DNA of 64,000 nt from Paenibacillus sp. (GTDB lineage Bacteria > Bacillota > Bacilli > Paenibacillales > NBRC-103111). The DNA lies in the NCBI GenBank assembly GCA_031180825.1, contig JAPSLM010000002.1, positions 124,001 to 188,000 on the forward strand. Direction: 5' to 3'. Both the position numbers and the translations under genes were made by a program. A model generated the notes under the pieces. The model was not told the DNA's origin. It did no database searches and worked only from the letters and a program-made list of their open reading frames with translations. Shown here piece by piece: positions 1-7,203 of this stretch. Position 1 is the stretch's first letter, and each line of letters starts with the position of its first letter.

Positions 1-448
1 TATCGAGGTGATTGGTCGGTTCGTCGATCAACAGAAAGCTGTTTTCCTTAAGAAACAAGGCGGCCAGCAGTACTTTCGTTTGCTCGCCATTGGACAAGGA
101 GGCAAAGGGCCGGTACAAGACATCCTCGGACACTTTGAGCAGCGAAAGCTCGCGCATCAATTCCCAGTGAAGGTAATCCGGCAAAATGCCGCCGATCACA
201 TCGATTGTATTGTTTTCCTTGTTCTCTACATGGAATGGAAAATACTCAAAGCCGACTTTGGCGGAAATCGTCCCGCCGTATTCGTACTTTCCAAGCAATA
301 GGTTGAGGAAGGTCGTCTTGCCTCGGCCGTTTCTTCCCGTAAAACCAAGCTTCCAATCCGTATCGATTTGAAAGCTTACGTTCTCGAATAAGTTGTCGTA
401 ACTGCCGTCATAGGCGAACGTCAGGTTCGTCACGCTGATTAATGACAT
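1..448 (-). CDS. ABC-F family ribosome-protection ATPase (Lsa/Vga-like), 3' part outside the window
   Basis: Only the first 149 codons are in the window; the gene runs off the left edge. ABC-F proteins are soluble twin-ATPase proteins that bind the ribosomal E site. The Lsa/Vga/VmlR group displaces lincosamides, streptogramin A and pleuromutilins. Visible features are a Walker A motif GRNGRGKT at residues 38-45, the ABC-F style signature LSNGEQ, and a Walker B that continues into DEPTNHLD at the window edge. The N-terminus (MSLISVTNLTFAYDGSYDN) is typical of the Lsa subgroup, from memory of that family. The start has an AGGAGG-type site (GTACAGGAGGATC) just upstream. The gene sits behind a long leader with short reading frames and a terminator, as is usual for inducible antibiotic-resistance ABC-F genes. 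The exact subgroup needs the missing second ATPase half. Confidence 0.9.
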   Translation of the reverse strand, partial: MSLISVTNLTFAYDGSYDNLFENVSFQIDTDWKLGFTGRNGRGKTTFLNLLLGKYEYGGTISAKVGFEYFPFHVENKENNTIDVIGGILPDYLHWELMRELSLLKVSEDVLYRPFASLSNGEQTKVLLAALFLKENSFLLIDEPTNHLD

Positions 449-465
449 GGAATAGATCCTCCTGT

Positions 466-507
466 ACAAAAATATAAAAGCTGCAAGAAAGTTACTTTCC
501 CGCAGCT
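466..507 (-). terminator. Attenuator terminator in the ABC-F leader
   Basis: On the minus strand a 13-bp stem (AGCTGCGGGAAAG pairing with CTTTCTTGCAGCT, two G-U pairs) closes a three-base loop and is followed by CTTTTATATTTTTG. It lies between the promoter and the ABC-F start. Its 3' arm plus loop (minus 495-483, GTAACTTTCTTGC) is perfectly complementary to a 13-mer further upstream in the leader (minus 590-578), so an antiterminator can compete with it. Confidence 0.8.
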
Positions 508-553
508 CAAATAAATACAGCAAATCCAACCCGATGCCGGGTCAGATAAGGAT

Positions 554-592
554 CTATTGTTTGAGTGAAAAGGTAATGTAACTTTCTTGCAT
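554..592 (-). CDS. Possible leader peptide 2 of the ABC-F attenuator (12 residues)
   Basis: The frame reads MQESYITFSLKQ and then TAG. Its first five codons contain the 13-mer GCAAGAAAGTTAC, which can pair either with the upstream element at 660-645 or with the terminator arm at 495-483. No strong ribosome-binding site precedes it, so translation is uncertain. It may be a chance frame over an RNA switch element. Confidence 0.35.
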   Translation of the reverse strand: MQESYITFSLKQ

Positions 593-641
593 AACAATAA
601 TAAAACATGCGTTCGTACCGCTTTTTTGTTTTACTATTTTC

Positions 642-662
642 TTAGCAAGAAAAGTTGTACAT
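642..662 (-). CDS. Possible leader peptide 1 of the ABC-F attenuator (6 residues)
   Basis: A short frame MYNFSC ending in TAA, preceded by AAAAGGGATA. It exactly covers the leader segment GTACAACTTTTCTTGC (minus 660-645). That segment can pair with minus 590-578, with 11 pairs and one bulge. A ribosome stalled here would free the 590-578 element to form the antiterminator, as in drug-inducible erm and ABC-F leaders. The reading frame and the pairing are seen in the sequence; stalling is inferred. Confidence 0.45.
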   Translation of the reverse strand: MYNFSC

Positions 663-697
663 TATCCCTTTTCAACTCCCGTCATTCATTTAGAGCC

Positions 698-726
698 ATC
701 TTACCATACCCGTTTGTACATTTCAA
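698..726 (-). promoter_or_regulatory. SigA-type promoter of the ABC-F gene
   Basis: On the minus strand TTGAAA (726-721), a 17-bp spacer and TAAGAT (703-698). The predicted transcription start near 691 gives a leader of about 240 nt before the ABC-F start codon. Confidence 0.65.
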
Positions 727-730
727 CAAT

Positions 731-782
731 TTGACTTTACGGAAGGGGGGAGGATATAATTTCGAATGACCATTTAGTCATT
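731..782 (+). promoter_or_regulatory. Promoter and TetR-type operator of the MFS pump gene
   Basis: TTGACT (731-736), an 18-bp spacer and a perfect TATAAT (755-760) form a strong SigA promoter. Just downstream, across the expected start of transcription, lies the inverted repeat AATGAC-N6-GTCATT (765-782). This is the normal position for a TetR-family operator. The TetR gene at 2169 is the obvious candidate to bind it (inference). Confidence 0.7.
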
Positions 783-835
783 TATAGAACCAATGAGTCA
801 AATGGATTCGGATTCTACAGGAGAGGTGGAACGTT

Positions 836-2080
836 ATGACCAAGACCAGATCGAATTGGGGTCCGCTTGTTGTCTTGATGGTGAACATGTTCATTACGAT
901 GGTGGGCATGGGACTGATCATCCCCATTTTGCCAAAATTCATTACGGAATTCGGGGCCAGCGGCCAGGATATGGGGTACCTTGTCGCGGCGATGGGGGTG
1001 ACCCAACTCGTATTTTCCCCGATTGCCGGCGAAATGTCCGATAAATATGGACGTAAAATAATGATTGTCGGGGGGATCGGTGTATTTGCCTTGTCCCAGC
1101 TGCTGTTCGGGATGGCTGATCAGATGTGGCTGCTTTATGTGTCCCGGCTGCTCAGCGGAATCGGGGCGGCGCTCCTGACACCGGCAATGATGGCTTATGT
1201 AGCCGATATTACGCTGGAGGAAGAGCGCGGAAAAGGACTGGGCTTGTTCAGCGCCTCGATGTCGCTGGGCGTCGTGATCGGACCGGGCATCGGCGGATTT
1301 CTGGCCGATTACGGGCTGCGTATCCCGTTCTATGTGTCGGCGGCCGTAGCCGGCGTGTCGGTGCTGCTGTCCCTGCTGTTTCTGCCGGAAACCCAGAGCC
1401 GCGAAGCGAGGCAGCTGGCCCGGACGACGGAGAGAAAGCGGGAAAGTTTGCTCAAGCAATTGCTTAGCTCGTTTCGCGCGCCGTACTTCGTGCTGCTTTT
1501 GCTTGTTTTCATGCTGACGTTCGGCTTGATGAATTTTGAAGCCGTGATTAGTTTATACGTGGATGTGAAGCATGGATTTACGCCGAAGGACATCTCGCTG
1601 ATGATTACGCTTGGTGCGCTGGCAGGGGTTTTCACCCAGGCGGTCCTTTTCGAAAGGCTGCTGCGGCGGTTTAGCGAGCGACAAATTCTGATCTCCATGT
1701 TTCTGCTTTCCGCCGCCATGATGCTGGCGGTCCTAGTGACGAAGACGTATGTTTCCGTTTTTGCCGTGACCATTCTGTTTTTCGTAGCTACGACGCTGAT
1801 CCGGCCGGCCGTCAATACGCTTTTGTCCAAAATGGCAGGGAACGAGCAGGGGTTCGTCGCGGGGATGAACAACGCCTGCATGAGCTTGGGCACGATTGCG
1901 GGGCCGTCTATTGCCGGCGTGCTGTTCGACGTGAACGTCAATTATCCTTATGTGCTCGGGGCGGTCGTTATGGTGGTCAGCACAGCCATGCTGATCGGCT
2001 GGAAGGAGGGGGCGGGCAACCGCAATCAAGCAGGGAGCCCGGCACAAGCAAAAGAAGGCGCCGCCGCTGCCGGGGAATAG
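836..2080 (+). CDS. MFS drug:H+ antiporter (DHA1 / TetA-Bmr-like)
   Basis: A 414-residue, very hydrophobic protein with about 12 membrane segments, the usual size for a DHA1 exporter. It carries the family loop motif GEMSDKYGRK after the second helix (around residues 62-71), and GPGIGGFLADYG fits motif C of drug:proton antiporters. It probably exports drugs or other toxic compounds in exchange for protons; the substrate cannot be read from the sequence. The start has an excellent site (AGGAGAGGTGG, 819-829). It is expressed from the promoter/operator at 731-782, divergent from the ABC-F resistance gene, and is followed 88 bp later by a TetR regulator. Regulator-controlled multidrug efflux is the simplest reading. 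Confidence 0.88.
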   Translation: MTKTRSNWGPLVVLMVNMFITMVGMGLIIPILPKFITEFGASGQDMGYLVAAMGVTQLVFSPIAGEMSDKYGRKIMIVGGIGVFALSQLLFGMADQMWLLYVSRLLSGIGAALLTPAMMAYVADITLEEERGKGLGLFSASMSLGVVIGPGIGGFLADYGLRIPFYVSAAVAGVSVLLSLLFLPETQSREARQLARTTERKRESLLKQLLSSFRAPYFVLLLLVFMLTFGLMNFEAVISLYVDVKHGFTPKDISLMITLGALAGVFTQAVLFERLLRRFSERQILISMFLLSAAMMLAVLVTKTYVSVFAVTILFFVATTLIRPAVNTLLSKMAGNEQGFVAGMNNACMSLGTIAGPSIAGVLFDVNVNYPYVLGAVVMVVSTAMLIGWKEGAGNRNQAGSPAQAKEGAAAAGE

Positions 2081-2168
2081 AGAGGAGCCTTGCAAGTTGC
2101 CTGCGTATCCGCTATATTCGCTATGACGGAAACGAAGCAGAGCATACCAGTTTCAGGGCGGTGTAACG

Positions 2169-3071
2169 GTGGAAGAAAAGTGGAACGAGAAGAAGCGGCA
2201 CATCCTCCAAGCTGCGATGAAGCTGTTTGCTGCGAACGGGTATGTGCAGACGACGATGCAGGAAATCGCCGAGGCTTGCAAAATATCCAAAGGCAGTGTG
2301 TACCAGCAGTTTTCCTCCAAAGAGGAGCTGCTGCTGGATATTTTTAAATTTTTTTATAAGCGCTTGAACGACGGGATGCAGTTGGTTGAACGCGAGCGGC
2401 ATCTGAGCCCGAAGGAACGGCTGGAGCGGAAAATTCTCGTCTGCCTTCACCTTTGGGTGGAATATCCCGAGTTTTTCACCATGCAAATGCGGGAAAACGG
2501 AGGCTTCGTCAGCCAGGAAATTTTGGATTACTTGAAGCGGATGGATACCGATATCAGTTTGATCTTTATCGACAGCCTCGTCGGCCTCTACGGGGACGGT
2601 TACGCCCCGTATGCGCCGGAGGGCGTCCTGCTGTTAAGCGGCTTGATGTCGACCTATCTAAGCTTGCAGCTGATCGAGAAGATCACGCTGGAGCCGGACG
2701 AGATATGCCGCCATATCTTGCATATTGTCGATGCGGTAGCGGAACGCGTGCTGCGGGAGAAGCCGAAGCCTATTTTGGATGAAACGAATTGGCCGAGGCT
2801 GAAGGAGGTATTCGCCAGAAGCGCGAAGTCGTCTCATCCGCTTCTGCTCGCGAAGCGGTGCCGGGAACGGCTGGAACGGCTCCCCGAAGGGGAAGAGCGC
2901 AATGAGGCGCTCGATTCGCTGGCGGTGCTGGAGCGGGAGCTGGTGGAGATTCGTCCGCGCAAGGTTATCGTGAGCGGCATGCTGGCGAATTTGAAGCGCT
3001 CCCCGGAACTGGCCGATTTGCTGCCGGAGCTGGAGGCGGCGTGCAGACAAGCGGGACTTGTTCGCGGATAA
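2169..3071 (+). CDS. TetR/AcrR-family transcriptional regulator with long C-terminal region
   Basis: The N-terminal 60 residues form a standard TetR helix-turn-helix (ILQAAMKLFAANGY, then ISKGSVYQQFSSKEEL). The remaining 240 residues are an effector and dimerisation domain. At 300 residues it is longer than the usual 190-220. The final third is rich in Leu, Glu and Arg and may be helical. I chose the GTG at 2169 because it precedes the first helix, but its ribosome site is weak. It probably represses the MFS gene upstream through the inverted repeat at 765-782; that link is inference from position. A strong terminator follows. Confidence 0.85.
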   Translation: MEEKWNEKKRHILQAAMKLFAANGYVQTTMQEIAEACKISKGSVYQQFSSKEELLLDIFKFFYKRLNDGMQLVERERHLSPKERLERKILVCLHLWVEYPEFFTMQMRENGGFVSQEILDYLKRMDTDISLIFIDSLVGLYGDGYAPYAPEGVLLLSGLMSTYLSLQLIEKITLEPDEICRHILHIVDAVAERVLREKPKPILDETNWPRLKEVFARSAKSSHPLLLAKRCRERLERLPEGEERNEALDSLAVLERELVEIRPRKVIVSGMLANLKRSPELADLLPELEAACRQAGLVRG

Positions 3072-3078
3072 CGAAAGA

Positions 3079-3118
3079 AGCCTTGTTCTCTTCATGGAAA
3101 GAGGACAAGGCTTTTTTT
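3079..3118 (+). terminator. Rho-independent terminator after the tetR gene
   Basis: AGCCTTGTTCTCTT pairs with AAGAGGACAAGGCT around a short loop, followed by seven T. It also separates this unit from the convergent nos-like operon. Confidence 0.85.
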
Positions 3119-3141
3119 CGCTGGTTGTAAGTGAAATAAGC

Positions 3142-3855
3142 TTAAGCCATAAATTCCGTGAACGCCCCGTCCAGTCCTTTCGCCCCGTAGTGCTGCCGGA
3201 ACTCGTCGATGGAGCCCTGCCGCACCAATTCGCCGTTCCGCAGAAACATGGCCCGGTCGGCGACGGATTCGGCCACCTGCAGGTGGTGCGTCGAGAAAAT
3301 CACGGCGCGGCCTTCTTGCTTCACTTCTTCGATCAGATGCACGAACGATTGCAGCCAGTACGGATCGAGGCCGTTCGTCGGCTCGTCCAGCACGAGCAGA
3401 GGCGGGTCCCCGAGCAGCGCCTGCGCGAACAACAGCCGCTGCCGCATCCCTTTGGAGAAGGAGGTGACGGGCTTCTGCTGCACCTCGGCGAGGCCGACCT
3501 TGTGCAGCAGCTCCTGGACGCGGGACGGTGGCACGCTGCGGAGCTTCGCCCAGAACGTGAGCGTCTCCCGGGCGGACAGCGCCTGCCCGAACACGTAGTC
3601 GTCGGGCATGTAGCCGACGGAAGCGGCGTAGCGCATCCGGTCGGCGCGCCACTGGAGGCCGCACGCCTCGATGGAGCCTTCCGTCGGCTGCAGGCTGCCG
3701 ACAATCATGCGCAGCAGCGTGCTTTTGCCTGCTCCGTTGCCGCCGCACAGAGCCATCACCTGGCCCGGGTACAGCTCCAGATCGACTCCCTTGACGATCG
3801 GCTGCTTGTTGATTGTTTTGCGGACATTCGTGAGCTTCAACACCGGTTCAGCCAC
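3142..3855 (-). CDS. nosF: NosF-like ABC transporter ATPase
   Basis: A 237-residue ABC ATPase with Walker A GGNGAGKST, a signature FSKGMRQR in place of LSGGQ (characteristic of the NosF/CcmA-like group), Walker B LLVLDEPT and the switch His in STHHLQ. NosF works with the permease NosY and the periplasmic protein NosD to energise assembly of the copper centre of N2O reductase, possibly by moving a sulfur species. It is the last gene of the minus-strand operon and its start overlaps the permease gene by 8 bp. No nosZ is present nearby, so the client protein is open. General ABC-2 export would be the alternative without the NosD/NosL context. Confidence 0.88.
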   Translation of the reverse strand: MAEPVLKLTNVRKTINKQPIVKGVDLELYPGQVMALCGGNGAGKSTLLRMIVGSLQPTEGSIEACGLQWRADRMRYAASVGYMPDDYVFGQALSARETLTFWAKLRSVPPSRVQELLHKVGLAEVQQKPVTSFSKGMRQRLLFAQALLGDPPLLVLDEPTNGLDPYWLQSFVHLIEEVKQEGRAVIFSTHHLQVAESVADRAMFLRNGELVRQGSIDEFRQHYGAKGLDGAFTEFMA

Positions 3856-4669
3856 GCGACCGCCCCCTTTCCCAGAGCAGGACGGCGGCGCCCAGACATC
3901 CGGCGATCCAGACGGCCGAGACGAGCAGGAACAGAAGGGTGCCGCCCGTCCCGCGGATCCATCCGATCCATTCGTAATATTCGGGCCCGAGCACGGACCC
4001 GCCGCTCAGCTTGACGACGATGAACAGCCGGACCAGCTCCGCCGGATTGAGCAGGGTGAGCACGGCGAGCGCCGGCTTGATCCACAGGTACGGCAGCAGG
4101 CCCAGCACGGCGACAAGCAGTGTCGGCCAACCGATGACGGTGAAAAACCAGATCGCCACGCCGTACGTCAGCGCCTGCCAGCGGTTTTTGGCGAGCGTGC
4201 CGACGATGGCGGCCACCGCCAGAAACAGCAGCACGATGCCGGCCGAGAAAGCCAGGAACAACGTGAAGGTTTTCACATCGAACGGCTTTCCGGTAAGCTG
4301 TCCGACGACGCCGGTCAGGCCGTAGCCGAAGGCGACGATGACGAGCAGCACGGCGGCAATGCCCGCATATTTGCCCAGCACGAACGCGGGCGTGCCAAGC
4401 GGATAGGCGGAGAGCAGCTGCCAGCCGCCTTCCTCCTTTTCCGCGGTCAGCGAGAAGGAGCCGAGCAGCAGCGTCATGAGCGGCAGCAGGTACAAGATCA
4501 GATTCAGCATCGTGCCCGTGACGCTGGAATAGCCTTCGACGATCCGGCTGGAGTGAATCAGCAGCAGAGCCAGGCTGAACAAGGAAAAGAGCGCAAGGAA
4601 GGAGTATGCCCACGGGTTGCGGAAGCCGATTCGCATCTCGCGAATCGCTACAGTCAGCATCGGTTTCAT
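3848..4669 (-). CDS. nosY: NosY-like ABC permease
   Basis: A 273-residue membrane protein with about six helices. It has the NosY/ABC-2 hallmark stretch LTAEKEEGGWQLLSAYP around residues 74-90, where a large share of NosY proteins read EKE.G...LL...P. It would form the membrane channel for the adjacent NosF ATPase and contact NosD outside. Its ATG overlaps the stop of nosL as TAATG, so translation is probably coupled. It is a normal-length member with no visible defect. Confidence 0.87.
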   Translation of the reverse strand: MKPMLTVAIREMRIGFRNPWAYSFLALFSLFSLALLLIHSSRIVEGYSSVTGTMLNLILYLLPLMTLLLGSFSLTAEKEEGGWQLLSAYPLGTPAFVLGKYAGIAAVLLVIVAFGYGLTGVVGQLTGKPFDVKTFTLFLAFSAGIVLLFLAVAAIVGTLAKNRWQALTYGVAIWFFTVIGWPTLLVAVLGLLPYLWIKPALAVLTLLNPAELVRLFIVVKLSGGSVLGPEYYEWIGWIRGTGGTLLFLLVSAVWIAGCLGAAVLLWERGRSRG

Positions 4670-5250
4670 TAGTGCGCGACCTTCGGTTCTTCTTTCTTCG
4701 CTTCGCCGCCGCCATGGCCGTCCTTCATGTCTTTCATCTCTTGCTTGCCTTCATCGCCGGGCTTGTGGCTGTCTTTCATGTGCTTCATCTTGTCCGAATT
4801 GCGCTCCCACGTATGGGTCCCCAGCTCGGAGCCCGCCATCAGCTTGCCTTTTCCGTTCTCCGCGATAAATTTCTCCGCAGCCGCTTTATCCTTGAACGAA
4901 TAGATGCCGTAAGCCATCGGCGATTTGAACGATTTGTCGTACACGTAGTAAGCCTTCTCCAGCTCGATCCATTCCTTTGAATGATAATCCCGGACGAATG
5001 TCGCTCCGACCTGCTCGGTGCCGTTTTTGGTCTTCCATTCGTTGTAGCAGCCGATATCGTCGAATTTCAGCGATTTTCCGTCCTTCAGAACCGCTTGCGT
5101 TGCGAACTGGTCGTCCTTCACCTGCATGTTGCACACGGCGCATTTGTCCGTCGCTTCGTTGATGGCCTGCGGGTCGTATTTTTTGGCGCCGCATGCCGAC
5201 AGCACCAGAATGATCATGACGATGGCCAGGCTAAAAGTCCATTTTTTCAT
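4669..5250 (-). CDS. nosL: NosL copper-binding lipoprotein with Met/His-rich tail
   Basis: A lipoprotein signal ends in LSAC with Cys20 as lipid anchor. The NosL domain follows, with the conserved CAVCNMQV copper site (Cys-x2-Cys-x-Met), the FDDIGCYNEW segment and the terminal MAYGIYSF region. NosL is a copper(I) chaperone that delivers copper to N2O reductase. The last 40 or so residues are unusual: charged and full of Met and His (MKHMKDSH, then EMKDMKDGHGGG). This looks like an added copper-binding tail. The gene is translationally coupled at both ends, overlapping nosD upstream and nosY downstream. Confidence 0.92.
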   Translation of the reverse strand: MKKWTFSLAIVMIILVLSACGAKKYDPQAINEATDKCAVCNMQVKDDQFATQAVLKDGKSLKFDDIGCYNEWKTKNGTEQVGATFVRDYHSKEWIELEKAYYVYDKSFKSPMAYGIYSFKDKAAAEKFIAENGKGKLMAGSELGTHTWERNSDKMKHMKDSHKPGDEGKQEMKDMKDGHGGGEAKKEEPKVAH

Positions 5251-6599
5251 TTTCGTCGAACCCCCGTTACGAATATGGTTGTTGCCGCGCCCCCCAGCAG
5301 GAGCAGGCTGATCGCCAGCGTCCCCGCCGTTTCAGCCCCGGTGGGCGAACGGTAGGCGTCCGCTGCGTAAGGCTTCATCGCCGGCGCCCGGTCGGTTGTC
5401 CAAGCCTGCTTGGACGAGGTCAGCATGCCCTCCAGAAACGCCATGCCCGGCGATTGGAAGAACAGCTGGAACGGCGGCGTCGTTTTGGTCATCTTTTGAA
5501 AAAAGGGATTGATCGCATACGGCATATCGCTGAACCCGTCTTCGTCCAGGTCGATGCCTTGGAAGCTGTCCCAATAGTTGCCTATCACGTCGTTATTCCG
5601 GCTGTCCGTCGCTTCCGCAGGGATCACGTTGCCTTGAAAATCGTTGCCCTGAAACCGGTTGTTCTCGGATTCCTTGAGCTGCAGGCCCACGTAGTTCACG
5701 GCAACCCGGTTGCGCTCCAGCACGTTCCTCTGCGCTTGCTCGACGTAGATGCCGACGCGGTTGCCCTCCAGACGGTTGTCCGCGAAGACCGAATCGCTCG
5801 CGTCGAACAGCAGCAGGCCCTGGGAGTTGACGTTCTCGCTCTGCTTCACGAACGTGTTGCCCGTGACCTTCACGCCTTTGACGGCCATCACCATGGCTCC
5901 CGTTATATTGCGCGCCCCGGTGTTGCCCCGGATCGACGAATCGTTGACGTACATAAAATGAATGCCGTACCGGGATTCGTCCACCTGGTTGGCATCCACG
6001 CGGACTCCGTTGCTGTTCTCGATGTAGATAGCGTCGTGCATGCCGGTGACGGTGCTGCCGACGATGACGTTGTCATGGGAGGCATACAGGTCGATGCCGT
6101 TGCCCTTCTCCGTCATCTTGACGTCCGGTCCCGTCCAACCGACGGTCGTGCCGCGGATTGTATTGCGGGTCGCGTCCCGCAGATGAATGCCGGAGGACAC
6201 CGTCTCGATCCGCAGCTCCTCCAGCGTGCTGTCCGAACCGGAAAGCAGTACGGCCGCCGAGGTCTTGGCTCCCGTATCCCGGATCGACAAGCCCGCGAGC
6301 GTCATGCGGTCGGTACGAATCTCCAGCGCCGGCCGGTCCGTCTCGTTGACGATCTGCACGCCGCCCGCGCCTTCGATCCGCAGCGGCTTCGTGACGACGG
6401 CCGGTCCCCGGTAGGTTCCCGCCGCCAGCTTCAGCGTGCCGCCGGAAGGCGCTTCGTCAATAAGCTGCTGGAGCGGGATCTCCTTGCCGCCGCTTTCGCC
6501 GCTTGCGGCGCAGACCGCCGTGGCCGGCAGGACCGCGAGCAAGAACGCGAGCAGCGCGGTGCGCAGAGCGGACCCGTGCGTCTGCAGGCTGCGGCTCAT
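5247..6599 (-). CDS. nosD: NosD periplasmic right-handed beta-helix protein
   Basis: A signal sequence (hydrophobic residues 14-32, then AASGE) leads a long right-handed parallel beta-helix made of PbH1/NosD-type repeats rich in Asn and Gly, such as NGVRVDANQV, NSQGLLLFDASDSVFADN and RVGIYVEQAQRNVLERN. A DLDEDGFSDMPY loop follows near residue 355. A single C-terminal membrane helix (LAISLLLLGGAATTIFV) ends in a basic tail, so the protein is probably anchored outside the membrane. NosD links the NosFY transporter to N2O reductase maturation. At 450 residues it is normal for the family. It overlaps the preceding lipoprotein gene and nosL by 4 bp each. Confidence 0.9.
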   Translation of the reverse strand: MSRSLQTHGSALRTALLAFLLAVLPATAVCAASGESGGKEIPLQQLIDEAPSGGTLKLAAGTYRGPAVVTKPLRIEGAGGVQIVNETDRPALEIRTDRMTLAGLSIRDTGAKTSAAVLLSGSDSTLEELRIETVSSGIHLRDATRNTIRGTTVGWTGPDVKMTEKGNGIDLYASHDNVIVGSTVTGMHDAIYIENSNGVRVDANQVDESRYGIHFMYVNDSSIRGNTGARNITGAMVMAVKGVKVTGNTFVKQSENVNSQGLLLFDASDSVFADNRLEGNRVGIYVEQAQRNVLERNRVAVNYVGLQLKESENNRFQGNDFQGNVIPAEATDSRNNDVIGNYWDSFQGIDLDEDGFSDMPYAINPFFQKMTKTTPPFQLFFQSPGMAFLEGMLTSSKQAWTTDRAPAMKPYAADAYRSPTGAETAGTLAISLLLLGGAATTIFVTGVRRK

Positions 6600-6976
6600 G
6601 ATGCGACCTCAATCTGCTTTTTCTTGGTGATGTGCAGGTCGCCGATATACAGATGCACATAGACGGTATACGTTCCGGGCTCTTTCAATTCTTTTTCGGC
6701 AGTGAACGCGTTTCCTTCCTGCTTCGCATTCAAATACGACAACGTATCGTGTTCGGACTTGCGAATGTCGAAGGACAGGGTAGCTTTGGCCGATTCCGGC
6801 ATACCGCCGACCGTGGCGGTGAACTTGGTGACGGCGTTCGCCTTGGGCGGCGAAGGCTCGGTCGTCAGCGTGACCTCCACCTCCGACGGATCGACCGGAC
6901 GCTCGGAGGAACAGGCGGTCATCAAGGCCGCCAGCAGCAGGACTAGCAGGACGGTCAGGCTTCGTTTACGATTCAT
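6596..6976 (-). CDS. YtkA/FixH-like lipoprotein, first gene of the nos-like operon
   Basis: A 126-residue lipoprotein (signal ending LMTAC, Cys22). The mature part is one immunoglobulin-like beta domain of the YtkA/FixH kind (VEVTLTTEPSPPKANAVTKF, then GTYTVYVHLYIGDLHITKKKQIEV). Such domains accompany copper-enzyme maturation genes, but their own activity is poorly known. It is preceded by AAGGAG and is the promoter-proximal gene of the five-gene operon. In N2O reducers a nosZ gene often occupies or adjoins this position; here none does. The assignment to the domain family is by sequence character, so moderate confidence. Confidence 0.75.
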   Translation of the reverse strand: MNRKRSLTVLLVLLLAALMTACSSERPVDPSEVEVTLTTEPSPPKANAVTKFTATVGGMPESAKATLSFDIRKSEHDTLSYLNAKQEGNAFTAEKELKEPGTYTVYVHLYIGDLHITKKKQIEVAS

Positions 6977-7011
6977 CTCATCACTCCTTCACGAAACAGG
7001 CAAGCACCCTC

Positions 7012-7057
7012 ATTGTATAGAACGGAAAGCGGGTTGCCCATAGCCCGGTCGGGCTAT
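7012..7057 (-). promoter_or_regulatory. Promoter region and 18-bp palindrome of the nos-like operon
   Basis: On the minus strand a -10 TACAAT (7017-7012) lies upstream of the first gene, with only a weak -35 (GGGCAA, 7039-7034). Immediately upstream is the perfect palindrome ATAGCCCG-GT-CGGGCTAT (7040-7057). A poor -35 next to a perfect dyad suggests an activator or a metal or redox sensor. The G/C-core, A/T-edge shape resembles CsoR-type copper operators but does not match one closely. Confidence 0.5.
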
Positions 7058-7203
7058 CGGGGGCGGTTTCTTGTGAAGATAAAATGAACTTTTTGGCGGA
7101 AGCCGTCTGCCGCTGCAGAGGGAATGGTCCGGTCGGCGTGCGAGGAAATTGTATCTTTCATTCCTTAATTATGCTAGTATGAAAATGGAAAACTTTTGGT
7201 TTT

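Noticed and set aside
5454..6662. 402-codon open frame on the plus strand
   Set aside because: Shadow of nosD, which has an obvious beta-helix repeat pattern and signal sequence.
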